Assembly (NCBI GenBank): GCA_024516155.1
Contig: JAJJXM010000014.1
Span: forward strand, 744,001-808,000
Reading direction: 5' to 3'
Length of the DNA stretch: 64,000 bases
From: Pyronema omphalodes
Lineage: Eukaryota > Ascomycota > Pezizomycetes > Pezizales > Pyronemataceae
The translations under genes were made by a program, and so were the position numbers. The notes below the pieces were generated by a model. The model did no database searches and was not told the DNA's origin. It saw only the letters and a program-made list of their open reading frames with translations. Positions 1-10,267 of the stretch are shown piece after piece. Position 1 is the stretch's first letter. Each line of letters starts with the position of its first letter.

Positions 1-737
1 ATATTTCCGTACAAGCATTCTGGAGGCAAGGGTTTGTTCTGAAAGACCACAGAAAAATCAAAATGAGAAAAATTTACACAAGTATTTCTCGTGTCTAACA
101 GATGCAACATGCACGGTTGGTAGTTTTAGAGGATAATGCTGATTTTATCACTGGATATATTGGTTATTAAAGACCGCTTCTGCTTAGCGAATGAATTTTT
201 ATTCTATAGATTATGTATCTAAATCCCAGGTTACTTCAAGCTGCTATAACTTCCCTCTGCAGCACCATACTTTGTCATTTTTTTTTTTCATTTCACTAGG
301 AACATTTGACAGGCTCTTCTGTGCATGCAATGCGCCTGCATTATAAAGGTTGTGACAGAAACGGGTTCGGTACTAATCAGCACTTTACACCTAGTCCAAG
401 CGACAACAATGGCGACAGATGGTAACTGTGAAGGCCGGCCGAAGGCCGGCCACAAAGCACACAATCGCTTGTAACATAAATTCTGATGATTGACCACCGA
501 GTGATCATTCATGAGTCATTTTTCCCATAGAAAGGCAACCAGGACCGATTAGTAAGCATCGAGTGATGGCCTCTGATTTTGAATTTAGGGTCACCGAAAA
601 CGTGCTAGCGCAACATCATTCTATATCACTCGGCTTGTGCTACGCTCAATGCGGTACATACTATTCACAATAGGGTATGGTATGCATAATAGATCCGCAC
701 TAATGATGTATTCAATAGTTCCCTCTGCCACTAAAAC
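1..737. other. No gene seen
   Basis: AT-rich sequence with only short, unconvincing open frames. A GGCCGGCC-containing short palindrome lies near 435-451. I see no RNA gene and no repeat of note. Confidence 0.5.
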
Positions 738-1217
738 ATGGGTCACTTCATTTTAGCCAGCCAAAACTCCAGCTATATGGGCTCTGCTCGAATTTTGTTA
801 TCATCTTTCTATCGTCCACATCCAACAGAGCACCCGCGGGCTTTTGATCAGACAAACGTAGACCCATTGAAAGCGATCTTTTGCAATCAAGGAGTCCGAC
901 GGACAGACCGTAATAATCACATACCTGTGCTACTCAGCGAAGATGATCTGCACCTGGCTCTTCAACGGCCGGATGTGCAAGAGAGTGACTTGAGAAACCA
1001 CCCAATGGAGTCGCCACCACTTTTGAAGTTTCGGGAACACTCCTTGCGATACCTTTATGGACGGCATCGCCTTGCCGCCGCGGAATCGCTCCTAGATCAG
1101 AACGATCGATGGTGGATAGTTGATATATATCTTCAAGATGGTGCGTTTCTCGCACCACAGTCGGCTTGTAGATCTTATGTAGGAAGAAAGAAATCCCATC
1201 GTTTTCTTGTCGTCTAA
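738..1217 (+). pseudogene. DUF3723-like protein, N-terminal fragment
   Basis: The 159-residue frame resembles the N-terminal part of the fungal DUF3723 family as I know it. It has a YMGSARI block near residue 13, an ExPRAFDQTNV block near 33-43, HIPVLLS near 62, and a YLYGRHRLAAAE...NDRWWIVDIY block near 105-130, which is the most typical family signature. The family is of unknown function and usually several hundred residues long, so this copy lacks most of the protein. Downstream frames are interrupted by stops (for example after 1164 and near 1273). No intron that restores a long frame was found. It is either a truncated gene or a decayed one. Confidence 0.55.
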
Positions 1218-1875
1218 TCCACTCAGAGATGCCCCTTAACGGAAGATTGACGGTCTTGCATAATTGGACGACGTGATATCCTGTGACTGTGCAACAAAAA
1301 CTGTTGCCTAATATCTGATGTCCAAAGAAGCTGATACTTCACCAGTGCTTGTCAGCCTAACAAGCTTTGGAAAATGTTAGCCGTGAATTTTGTATCACCG
1401 AGTGTCAAAATTGACTGTTTGTTTGCTCTTAGAGAAACTGCTTCTAATTCCCCACTGCATAATCTTGAGTAGCGAGTGGAATATCTGCAGATGGTGGTGC
1501 TTTAAAACTTTATGGGGAAGGGGGTAAAAAAAGAAACTGTACTGGAACAATGATTTCCTGGTCAAGATTTCCGTAACATCATGCAGTCTTGAAATCAAAC
1601 AGAGGGTAATGACATTGTTTGACAGGCAGGTGCGAATGATGTGAAAACCGACCTCTGTAACATTCTACAACACCCATGCTGTTTTCTTATCATGAATTCA
1701 ATTTTCCCAATCCAGATTCGTGGAAGGAATGTTTTTCGTTCAATTCTAACAATGTTATACACGATATTTCTGGTAGTATAAATTCTTCCGTCTACTACCA
1801 CAATTTCCCACATCATTCCCAACTTCTAATTTCTTCCTACCTGTGTTCAAGAACTCATCAATCTATACCGTCACA
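1218..1875. other. Intergenic, no gene seen
   Basis: Frames are short and lack family features. The last part (about 1780-1875) is pyrimidine-rich and is probably the promoter and 5' leader of the zinc-finger gene that follows. Confidence 0.4.
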
Positions 1876-3084
1876 ATGTCAATTCTCGTCACCCCTCTTA
1901 GAGACCGAATCATCTGCCAATATTGCAGTCGAGTAAGCTCACAGGTCACCTTACGCAACCACAATGAACTTTTGTAAGCCAATTCCCCTATGATCAACCG
2001 TCTCTAACCAACCCAGGGAACACTTTACCACCCACCATCGTCTAACACCCCATACATGTCCCTGCAACTCCGCCCGGGTCCTTTCCAGCGAGCTTGAATT
2101 CCGCGACCACCTAAAAACCTGCCGTCTTGCACAATCCCTTTCCAGTTCCAATGCATTTCGTGGACAGCTAGGACAACGCTATGCAATTCTTTCTGGATCA
2201 AAGCTACAATGTCCTGTCTGTGAGCTAGAAATGGCAGTCAACAATTTCCAGAAATTTCCTGGGCATAAGTGTAATGCGAGTTTGGATAAGATAATCCTGG
2301 GATGTCGTCGGTATAACCCTAAAAATATATCCACTATTTCCGTTTCTGCCATTTCCTCCTTGTTAGGTATGGCGGCGAAGAAACCGGGGACTGGACAGAA
2401 GCCGAAGGAACGGAAGTCTTTGCAGTTTGGTATGATATTCTTGAAGGCGGATAACAATTTCAGCTGCGGTTTGTGTGCAGATGGAGGTAAGGAATTTACG
2501 GCTTGGACTAGTGATAAATTGGGAGAGCATATGAGGAGCGTACATCCAAGGCCGATGGATCTTTTAGGAATGATTAGGAGGTGTGATGAAGGAGGGTGGG
2601 TTTGTATCAAGTGTCGGGCGTCGAGTCCTTGGTATGCATGGAAATTTGATCATAGTTTTGAAGTCAAGTAAGTCAGAATTGTGCTTTCCCGCAGCGGTAG
2701 AGTGAAACATAGAAGGCTGACCAAGATACTTAGACGGCACCTGAGTAATTTTCATGAGGGAGTTATAACGGAGTCTAAATGCCTGTGTGGGACGACGAAT
2801 TTCGAGGGCGTGGAAGGATTTATGTGAGTAGACGCCCTTGTAGTTTTCGGCATTTAGATGACCCATGAAGCTAATGAGGTTTTTTACAGGGCTCATCTGA
2901 AGAACTGCCCGGCGTCGGGACAAATTTTGCTCCGGCGATTGAGGGGGGTCTGGGATGGTAAGCGGCTTTGTTCGATTACAGTATCGAGGATCAATGGTAC
3001 GGTTACCGCCCAGGCTGTTGTTGGGGGTATCGTACAGTCAGGAGTGAGGGGAGATACATTGTTGCCATAGTTCGTTTCCCATAG
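1876..3084 (+). CDS. C2H2/CxxC zinc-finger protein, five exons
   Basis: I reconstruct exons 1876-1973, 2017-2667, 2734-2823, 2890-2957 and 3014-3084, joined by four introns of 43-66 nt with GTAAG/GTGAG donors and CAG/TAG acceptors. The total is 978 nt, or 325 residues, with phases that agree at every junction. Cys/His pairs recur along the protein: CQYC near residue 14 followed by an HFTTHH block, CPVC before the MAVNNFQKFPGHKC block, FSCGLC with HMRSVH, WVCIKC with a spliced RHLSNFH, and CLCG with HLKNC. These are zinc-finger-like ligands, so DNA or RNA binding is plausible but inferred. I do not recognise a named family. The gene is convergent with the WD40 gene, the two stop codons lying about 80 bp apart. 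Confidence 0.75.
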
Positions 3085-3162
3085 GTACCACGGTTGTCAA
3101 TTTATATCCTGAATATTACGAGTAATAAATCATCAAGTCATAAGAATTTCCCCTGTCCGCCC

Positions 3163-4275
3163 TTAGAATAAATCCCACAAACTAACTCTCCCATCCTTCG
3201 CACCGCCCGCAATCCAATGCCTCCCCGTCTCCCTCTTGACCCTCGCCTCTTCCACCGTCGCCAACGTCGTTTCCCCTTGTGTCTCCCCCTCCGCAAGTAT
3301 CTCCGCAAACCCAACTGCATAACACCCGTCTGTATGCCACTTCAACACCGCAAGCTCCTTCATCTTTCCCTTTGTCGAGAACACCCTGAATCTTCCATCC
3401 CATCCTGCTGTAGCAAATAACTTCCCATCACTCCTTATCGCCACGCCTTGTAACCCAGCGTGTCTCGTATCCAGCTTCTTGACCTCTCCTTCGCCCACAG
3501 GATGTCGAACTACCAAACTATCCGCCGAGGTAGTGAGGAAGTGCGTCGCATCTGGTGCGAAAGCGAGCGAGAGCACAGGTTGAGTATGCGACTGCGCTAA
3601 GTAAGTCTCCTCCCACTTTCCGTCTCTTAAACGAAGCACTACAACATGACCACTTTCATACCCGGCGACTAGAGTCATAGCGTCGTTGATATATGACATT
3701 GCTAGTGCCATTGCCATACCGGTGGTGGCAGTAGATGCGATACGTGTATGTACTCGGTCCGTTGACGGAAGCTGGAAGATATCGATTGCTTGAGAATTCA
3801 ACACCGAAGGTACGGCTATTAGGATATCATTATAATCGCTCTCCCCGCCTGTCTCCGGTAATTCGCACATTCCAAAGCCACAAAAGTTAAGAGTATTAAC
3901 CTCCATCGACACAACCAACCAAGGAGCCTTGCCATTCACCTCTCCCTCAGCCGGTAACATGGTAGCCACGCCATCCTCTTCTCTGGGTATCTTCCATACC
4001 CTGAGCTTATTATCGCGTCCATGAGTAATCAGCCTACTATTACTTCGGTCTTTGGATCGCCATTCTGATATAGCAAGGATGGAGGTGTTGTGAGCTGCCC
4101 ATACAGCTATCGGACGACGCGTGCTAAGGCGCCAAATAATACAAATTCCGGAAGCGTCGGCGGTTGCGAGGAGTGTGTTCCGGCAGAGGAATCGTAGGGT
4201 ATTGATGGGTGATTGGTGGCCGCGGAGGATGTAGGCTGGTTGTGGCGGGGCGGGTTGGGCGGAGATGGCGGACAT
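3163..4275 (-). CDS. ASA1: WD40 protein, ASTRA-associated protein 1 type
   Basis: Intronless frame of 370 residues from the ATG at 4275, where the text begins MSAISAQPAPPQPAYILRGH. An upstream in-frame Met at 4443 exists, but the 56 extra residues look like leader sequence. WD-repeat features are ILRGHQSPINTLRF near residue 15, ATADASGICIIW near 36, HNTSILAISEW, HTQPVLSLAFAPDATHFLTTSAD, a FATAGWDGRFRVF block and the terminal WIAGGAKDGRVSLWDLF. This order and length match fungal Asa1, a subunit of the ASTRA complex that works with Tra1/Tti1/Tti2 in stabilising PIKK kinases and in chromatin functions. The closing GAKDGRVSLWDL motif is typical of the family. Assignment is from recalled family features; another single-domain WD40 protein is possible. 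Confidence 0.8.
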   Translation of the reverse strand: MSAISAQPAPPQPAYILRGHQSPINTLRFLCRNTLLATADASGICIIWRLSTRRPIAVWAAHNTSILAISEWRSKDRSNSRLITHGRDNKLRVWKIPREEDGVATMLPAEGEVNGKAPWLVVSMEVNTLNFCGFGMCELPETGGESDYNDILIAVPSVLNSQAIDIFQLPSTDRVHTRIASTATTGMAMALAMSYINDAMTLVAGYESGHVVVLRLRDGKWEETYLAQSHTQPVLSLAFAPDATHFLTTSADSLVVRHPVGEGEVKKLDTRHAGLQGVAIRSDGKLFATAGWDGRFRVFSTKGKMKELAVLKWHTDGCYAVGFAEILAEGETQGETTLATVEEARVKRETGRHWIAGGAKDGRVSLWDLF

Positions 4276-5731
4276 GTTCGTATGGTGGGGAATGCGACGT
4301 GTAGCGAGCGACGCGGGGTGGCCATTGACGTCATCACAGGATAGAGCAGCGTAGCATGACACGTGATATTGTTGGTGGGTGACCAAATTGGAATGAGACT
4401 CATAATTATTTCTGGTATGTAATCTTAAGAAAATCTGGTACAAGTTTGTTGATAAGAAATATTATGACTAACAGAGATTATGTACCAGAGCTTTGTGCTA
4501 TCGACGCGGTTTTGTGATAATACGGTTATGAATTTCACACCATGGCTCAATTTTACGAATCTGACCTTGCCTCAAAATGAAGCGCGTACCTCGTAAACCA
4601 AGAACCGTCCGGAACCAAAGAATGCTCCGTTTTGCACATACTACACTGTTTCTGGGGGTGGGGGGGAGCTTTGAACGAAGGAAGTCCTTGGCTTTGAGTC
4701 AATTTCTATAGAATAGTAGAAATTTACATGAATATCCTCGACAAAATCGATCTACTTAGTGACTCGAACTCCCCTACAGATTCACCACCTATTTCATCGA
4801 TATCCACTTCTAATTTCCGATGCTACTGATAGCATATAGCATAACTGTCAGTCTGTACCAGGCGACAGCTAATTCTTTGTCAGTATTATTTGAAGTTAGA
4901 CAAATGCTCCAATAGAGAGGAATTAGATCAAAAAGCCTCGCCTTGTGTGAGTTTGCACAGCGTATGAGGGCTCTGTGAAATCGCTCTACATTATCGCCCC
5001 CCGCACGGTGTGGTAAATCGGGTGACATTCTATGACACCACTTGTACTCTTGCATCGAGAATCGGTTGTGATTTCATTCTATCCAAGGACTGAAAACCCA
5101 TGCAGGATGAAAACGAACTGCATCCAGTCTGTGTGGTCAAAGCCACGTGACGAGGTCCCTCGACTACCTAAACCAGTGTAATCCGCCTAAAAAGGAAAAG
5201 AACAAAAATGAAAAGACAAAGAAAAACGAAAAGGAAAATGTAGTCCCGAAAGGAGCGAAAAAAACAGTAGCACCTCGATGGTATCTCACTTGTATCATTG
5301 CTAGCTGATACTTTCCACTGTTTCCGTCCAGTCCAGTCTTTCCAGTGATTTCCGCTATGCAGCATTTGAATTTTCGCCCACATATGTACGACTCGAAACA
5401 GTCGGGTGACATTTCATGACACGACCTCGACCCTTGGCTTCAGCATGAGCATGGGTCCTGCACGACCACTCAAACGCGTCTTGGGTATAAAATCACCGCA
5501 ACAAACGCTTTTCTTCCTTTCATCTCTTTCCACCCGCACATCATCTCACTTCATCAGCAACGACTTGAGTGAGAAAGCCTACCGAGGCATCAACGATCCT
5601 GTCGAAGTAAGTTCCTCACATTTTCTTCGCATCTGACGTTCTAGCTCTATTGCGGTAGAATTCATCAGTTAACGTACGGTTCACAAATAGACGCGATTTG
5701 TTCCGGTTTTGTACCATGGAGGGAAGTTACT
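4276..5731. other. Intergenic; TATA-like promoter near 5484
   Basis: About 1.45 kb without a convincing gene. A TATA-like box (GGTATAAAATC) at about 5484-5494 is followed by a pyrimidine-rich stretch and a possible intron starting GTAAGT near 5604. Together these look like the promoter and leader of the small transcript proposed at 5732-5935. The rest shows only short frames. Confidence 0.4.
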
Positions 5732-5935
5732 ATGGCTTGTAGGAATGAATCTATTCGCGCGGCATTTGTTTATCCTACTGAGGATTCGTAAGTTCCCTCA
5801 TGATTACGGTGCTCGTAATTTCCTCAACGGAGGATGCTGACCTGTCACAGAAGGTGGATTACGTCAAAAGCTTCCCGTGTCTTCCAACATCACTATGAAA
5901 GAAAAGATCACCGAGCTTCGACGAATCAACTTTGA
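5732..5935 (+). CDS. Possible small two-exon protein
   Basis: Weak call. From the ATG at 5732 a frame runs to 5787, then a GTAAGT donor and a GTCACAG acceptor define an intron (5788-5850). The frame continues from 5851 to the TGA at 5933-5935, giving a basic peptide of 46 residues. Support comes from the upstream TATA-like box, the pyrimidine-rich leader and good splice signals. There is no recognisable domain. A non-coding transcript, or a leader for the downstream membrane-protein gene, would fit equally well. Confidence 0.25.
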
Positions 5936-6158
5936 TAAATGTATTATCATCCCCGACTACAACATCGAACGGCCATGATGTCTTCCAACCATTGGCATGA
6001 TTTGTTTGGCTTCAACCTGAGACTCCCCGCTGTCTTCGTCTTTGTTTTCCCAGCCAAGACGATTTTCCACCCAGCAACACCATCTCGAATTTCAAACAAT
6101 GCGGTCACTTTGTATACTGCTGTTTTTCCAAAATAAATTGCACCCCCGAATCGACACA

Positions 6159-6656
6159 ATGCCACAGGGCAAGCCCCCACATTTAGCAGACAGGAGTCAC
6201 AACAATTTACCCTCCGCACACACCGTCATTCCGGACGCCCAGCCACCAGAGCATCCTCTCTCCGCTGCTCCCGACTCTGATTCTCACCAACCAACAGCAC
6301 TTACTTACCAGACGGATACAGATCCCTCTCCTCAACCACAACCAACAGGACAATTCCCAACAACCTCACCTCTCCTCCCAATCTCAATGTCGACCCAAAT
6401 CGAGATGCAAGACCTAACTCCTCAACCGCAGCCACGCAATAGTTTCGACATCATAATCGATATCGCGGCTATTTCCGCCGCCTCAATTCCTTCTAGTGAT
6501 CCCCCAGCGTATACTGAACGCCGGGGTGAAGTACCGAGGGATAACGAGTACCCGCGCTACACTTGGATTGCGGCGGCTTCGGGCCCTATCATAATGATTG
6601 GTATCGTTCTCATTGTTTATGTGGTGACGAAACCAGCTCAGGTGGTTAAGATTTAG
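6159..6656 (+). CDS. Proline-rich single-pass membrane protein
   Basis: The 165-residue frame starts MPQGKPPHL at 6159. It is rich in Pro, Ser, Thr and Gln for about 110 residues, then has a DPPAYTE motif, an example of the PPxY-type ligand bound by WW domains of Rsp5/Nedd4 ubiquitin ligases. One hydrophobic segment follows (TWIAAASGPIIMIGIVLIVY), then a short tail. I do not recognise a family. The stop codon TAG (6654-6656) overlaps a strong 5' splice site (TA|GTAAGT). Splicing there would read through into one of two duplicated downstream exons (6810-6894 or 6938-7010) and add a second hydrophobic segment. Whether the real protein ends here or is spliced onward cannot be decided from sequence alone. 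Confidence 0.5.
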   Translation: MPQGKPPHLADRSHNNLPSAHTVIPDAQPPEHPLSAAPDSDSHQPTALTYQTDTDPSPQPQPTGQFPTTSPLLPISMSTQIEMQDLTPQPQPRNSFDIIIDIAAISAASIPSSDPPAYTERRGEVPRDNEYPRYTWIAAASGPIIMIGIVLIVYVVTKPAQVVKI

Positions 6657-6772
6657 TAAGTACTAAAATCTGCCTCGCGGTGGGAAGAAAGATGATGAGG
6701 AGGAATACGTGCTAATGGTTTGAGATAGGTTTCTTCCTCATGCCTCAGCCGATGATGGACTGATGATGAGAG

Positions 6773-7004
6773 TACTAACATCTTGCACTGGCATTACTAC
6801 GGAGGACAGTGGTCTTGTTGTTTCTTTTCTTTTGTGCTATTGCGGGTATTGGTTGCTTTACCATATTGCAATAGGTGGTGGATGCTACGGATAACGAGCG
6901 TACTAACATCTTGCACTGGCAATACTACGGAGGACAGCGGTCTTGTTATGTCTTTTCTTTCGTGCTACTTGGGGTATTGGTTATCTTACTACATTGGAAT
7001 AGGT
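6773..7004 (+). repeat. Tandem 104-bp duplication, possible alternative last exons
   Basis: Two copies, 6773-6876 and 6901-7004, lie 128 bp apart and share about 87% of bases by eye. Each begins with TACTAAC, a perfect fungal branch-point consensus, and has a GAGGACAG 3' splice-site candidate about 37 bp downstream (ends at 6809 and 6937). In the frame set by the donor at 6656, both copies stay open and encode a hydrophobic peptide (YGLVVSFLLCYCGYW and YGLVMSFLSCYLGYW) ending at stops at 6892 and 7008. The intronic half is more conserved than the putative exon half, so coding constraint is not proven. Confidence 0.45.
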
Positions 7005-7010
7005 ACCTGA

Positions 7011-7905
7011 AGCGAGAGAATATATTCGATTGAATTCTATCCCTGAAACTACTAGAAGCGTGCTGTGTGTAGTAGTGATGGAACAGAAGTAATATGCTGC
7101 AACGGATTTACGAGTGTTGACCATTTGACGTATTGCTACATATACACCCCCATTTATAGTTGTATTTACCCCTGATAATCTACCCATTTCAACCAGTGAC
7201 AGGCAAGTGCCGATGCATTATAGTTGAATATACAGTGTACATAGTGCTGTCGAAACTCAATTCTATATATATCCACCTAGTAGAATATTCTACGCTGTTA
7301 TACACCACATTATTATGTCTTCACTTATTCACAGCACCATCACTATGTTCTCTATTTACCTATTATCACTCGTAAGTAACAACCTCGGTACACTATCCCG
7401 CCTCAAATCTCATGTGATAGTTTCACAAACATAAGGTCAGAACCCTACCAGTAACGCAGCCTTTTAACCGAGATCCGGTGGATCGGAGTATTACACTAAC
7501 ATTAGTAAACCTTTTGTCGTCATGGTGGCATCGATCATCATTATGTTGCATGCACGTTTTAAGCGGAGATGAAACGAATCGAGCAGGAGCGGGAAGATCA
7601 AAGTGAGATGGCATCAAGATTGAAAAAATATTATTGGCTGGTAAATTGTCTCGTGTTACTGGCATGTGCTGCGTACTTTTTGGGCTGCGGATAGCCGAGG
7701 TTGGGATATCTTCTCGATTCTATTCTATGCGGCTTACTGCAGATAGGGTTGGGAGTCGAGATTTATGGAGGGGTGGATGTTGGAAGGGACAGAAAGCGAA
7801 AGATCAAGCTTTAGGAACTCAAAATGAATTCTATAGCAATCGTGTGCATTAATCAATAAAAATATACAAATCTTGGGTATCACAAGTCTCTATCTCCACG
7901 CCTCT
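7011..7905. other. Intergenic, no gene seen
   Basis: AT-rich spacer between the membrane-protein locus and the convergent SelO gene. Only short frames with no family features are present. Confidence 0.45.
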
Positions 7906-9666
7906 CTAACTAGAACAACTGCACTGCATCGCCATCTGCTCCTTTGGCACCGGGCCGCACCATCTCTCGGCATCCTGAACGCCTTCCCAGGTGTCATTAA
8001 ACGGCTCCATAACACACTTAACAACATCCTTCAACACGTCTCTCTCTCCATCTCTTTCAACCCTCTTTATAATCTCATCCAATACCCAGTTCTTTGGTAC
8101 AAACTTCGGGTTCACCTTCTTCATCTGAGGGATTCTGGTCTCATCCGTGATTCCTTCCTCATCTAAACGCTTTTTGTACATGTCCAAATAACCGTCTACA
8201 TCCTTGATATCCTTATCCTTTGCATCATCGGGTAAGAAAATCTCTGCCTTAATCTGCTCTACCGGGGTCTCTGAAAGCTTCCTAAAGAACTGGTGGTAAT
8301 CCAACTCATACTTCTGCATCAAATCCAAGACCGGGGAGAAATGAGAATCAAAATCCTCCTCCTTGAAAGTCTTGAATCCCATTTTTTCCGTCATTTTGTC
8401 ATTGTAGGTGGATAAAAAGACCGACCTGTAATCGTTTGCAATAGAAGCAACAAGCTTCTCTACCTTCTCGGTCATTTCATCTAATTCGCTTTCCGGGGTT
8501 CCGTTGGCGATAAACTCCGGATCATTGGGGTCCTTAGCAACCATAAGCTCCGCGATATCTTCCGCCAGTCTGATAAGGTTCCACCAGATAATCGTAGGTT
8601 GATTCCGGAAGCTGTATCGAAGCATATAATCGTCGTGATTCGGGGTGTAGCTGGGGTCGAACTTGTCCATAAACGCAAATGGTCCGAAATCCAAAGATAG
8701 TCCGTAGATAGAAGTATTATCCGTATTGAGAACTCCATTCATGAACCCATAAGCCTGCCATAATCCTAGGACCTTCGCGTTACGTTTAACGATTTCCCTG
8801 TACATCGCCTCATATCTATTTCCCTCGGTGGTAGTAAGCTTAAGCACTTCGTCATGCACATAATCGCACAGCTGCCGTAGTCGAACCCGATCACCCCTCG
8901 CCCGGAAAATATCAAACGTTCCAATCCTAATCCAACTCTCTGCCATCCTGGCAACAATCGCACAAACCTCCATCTTCTCTCTAACCACCATTTCATTTGG
9001 AAGCAAAGTCAACGCCAGCGCTCTAGTCGTAGGAATGCCAATAGAATTCAAATATTCCGAAACCACAAACTCCCGGATGGAACTCCTCAACACCGCGCGT
9101 CCATCTGCGAATCTCGAATATGGTGTTTTTCCAGCCCCCTTCAATTGAACTTCATACCGCTTGCCTGTAGCTGGGTTGGTGCCTTCGAATAAACTTATCG
9201 CTCTTCCATCTCCTAGTTGTCCTGCGAATTGTCCAAACTGATATCCTCCGTAACACTGTGCCCAAGGATACACCCCATTCTCATCAGCATCTTCGTAACT
9301 CCCATTCCCGGCGACTAAGTCAACAAATTCCTTTGTCTCAGCTTCTTCAAGCTTCAACCCGAGGTCCCGAAAAGCGGCCGGGGAAATCGCGAGGAGCTCG
9401 GGGTTCGCGGTCGCAGGAGTAGGGCGGACATAGGTATAGAGTGCTTCCTTGACCTGACGAGGGCCGAGTTTCTCGGAGCCAGATTTCGCCGAGTCTCTTG
9501 GGGTAGGGAATAGTTTATCGCAGGGGAGGGATTTCGTGAAGACAGCGGACCTTGGGAGGTCGCGAAGGGAAACGCCGGCGGAGATGGTGGACATGGTGGA
9601 TAGCCTGAGTGTGCGAGTTCGGATTCTCAGTGCTCTGAATGGAATGGAGCGCATGGAATGTAACAT
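7906..9666 (-). CDS. SelO/YdiU-family protein adenylyltransferase
   Basis: Intronless frame of 586 residues. SelO proteins are mitochondrial pseudokinases that transfer AMP to Ser/Thr/Tyr of target proteins and take part in redox stress responses. Family blocks in order: YGGYQFGQFAGQLGDGRAI near residue 135, KGAGKTPYSRFADGRAVLRS near 170, SEYLNSIGIPTTRAL, AESWIRIGTFDIF, GVLNTDNTSIYGLSLDFGPF near 310 (NTDN and DFG-like metal/nucleotide residues), and a C-terminal RWCGPVP...QCSCSS tail. The Cys in that tail sits where animal SelO has selenocysteine. The N-terminus is rich in Arg, Ser and Leu and lacks acidic residues for about 25 residues, as in a mitochondrial presequence. A second Met (MSTISAG, about 9594) could serve a shorter form. 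Yeast calls its homolog FMP40. Confidence 0.9.
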   Translation of the reverse strand: MLHSMRSIPFRALRIRTRTLRLSTMSTISAGVSLRDLPRSAVFTKSLPCDKLFPTPRDSAKSGSEKLGPRQVKEALYTYVRPTPATANPELLAISPAAFRDLGLKLEEAETKEFVDLVAGNGSYEDADENGVYPWAQCYGGYQFGQFAGQLGDGRAISLFEGTNPATGKRYEVQLKGAGKTPYSRFADGRAVLRSSIREFVVSEYLNSIGIPTTRALALTLLPNEMVVREKMEVCAIVARMAESWIRIGTFDIFRARGDRVRLRQLCDYVHDEVLKLTTTEGNRYEAMYREIVKRNAKVLGLWQAYGFMNGVLNTDNTSIYGLSLDFGPFAFMDKFDPSYTPNHDDYMLRYSFRNQPTIIWWNLIRLAEDIAELMVAKDPNDPEFIANGTPESELDEMTEKVEKLVASIANDYRSVFLSTYNDKMTEKMGFKTFKEEDFDSHFSPVLDLMQKYELDYHQFFRKLSETPVEQIKAEIFLPDDAKDKDIKDVDGYLDMYKKRLDEEGITDETRIPQMKKVNPKFVPKNWVLDEIIKRVERDGERDVLKDVVKCVMEPFNDTWEGVQDAERWCGPVPKEQMAMQCSCSS

Positions 9667-10267
9667 GGAATCGGAGGCCGACGGTGGAGGGTCATTATGT
9701 GCTTTGCTGGCGGCTTCTGAATTTAGGCTGGTGGAGGTGGAGACGATGATCGGCGCGTGGCGATCTGACTGACGTAATAGCCGGGTGAAATGCAGGGACT
9801 AAGCGACAGGGGATGGGTCATAGGATGTCACCGGATTTGGGACGTGTCAACGAGGTGGTTTATTGATGAGGCAGCCGTGTATAGTTTCCATCAAAGCTGT
9901 AATAATCACATTATAGATTGGCTCATTTACCCGCTTGCTCTTTTGCTTCTTTCAAGTATGGAGTTTAATAACATTTATTGCATCGGGCCGTCTCTATCAC
10001 GCTTAAAACCTGTACTTTTCAGGGTCTCATAAACCTGAAAGGCCACATATTTGTAAACAAGTTGAAAGAAAACCTGTAAACCCCTCAAAAAAAAAACCGG
10101 CGAAAAATATTTTTCGTACTATTCAAACCATTACAAATTCATGCGTCTTTCAATGCCCGTTTGAAAAGGATTCCCAGTTTGGTATTCCTAATGGAGCCAG
10201 CCGAAGCTTTGCACTAAATTTTGCTGTATACGACCTCGCAATCACGGTTTACTGGAATTACATGTTT
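9667..10267. other. SelO promoter region and spacer
   Basis: Probable divergent upstream region of the SelO gene at its left end. No coding sequence or TATA box is convincing in the remainder. Confidence 0.35.
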
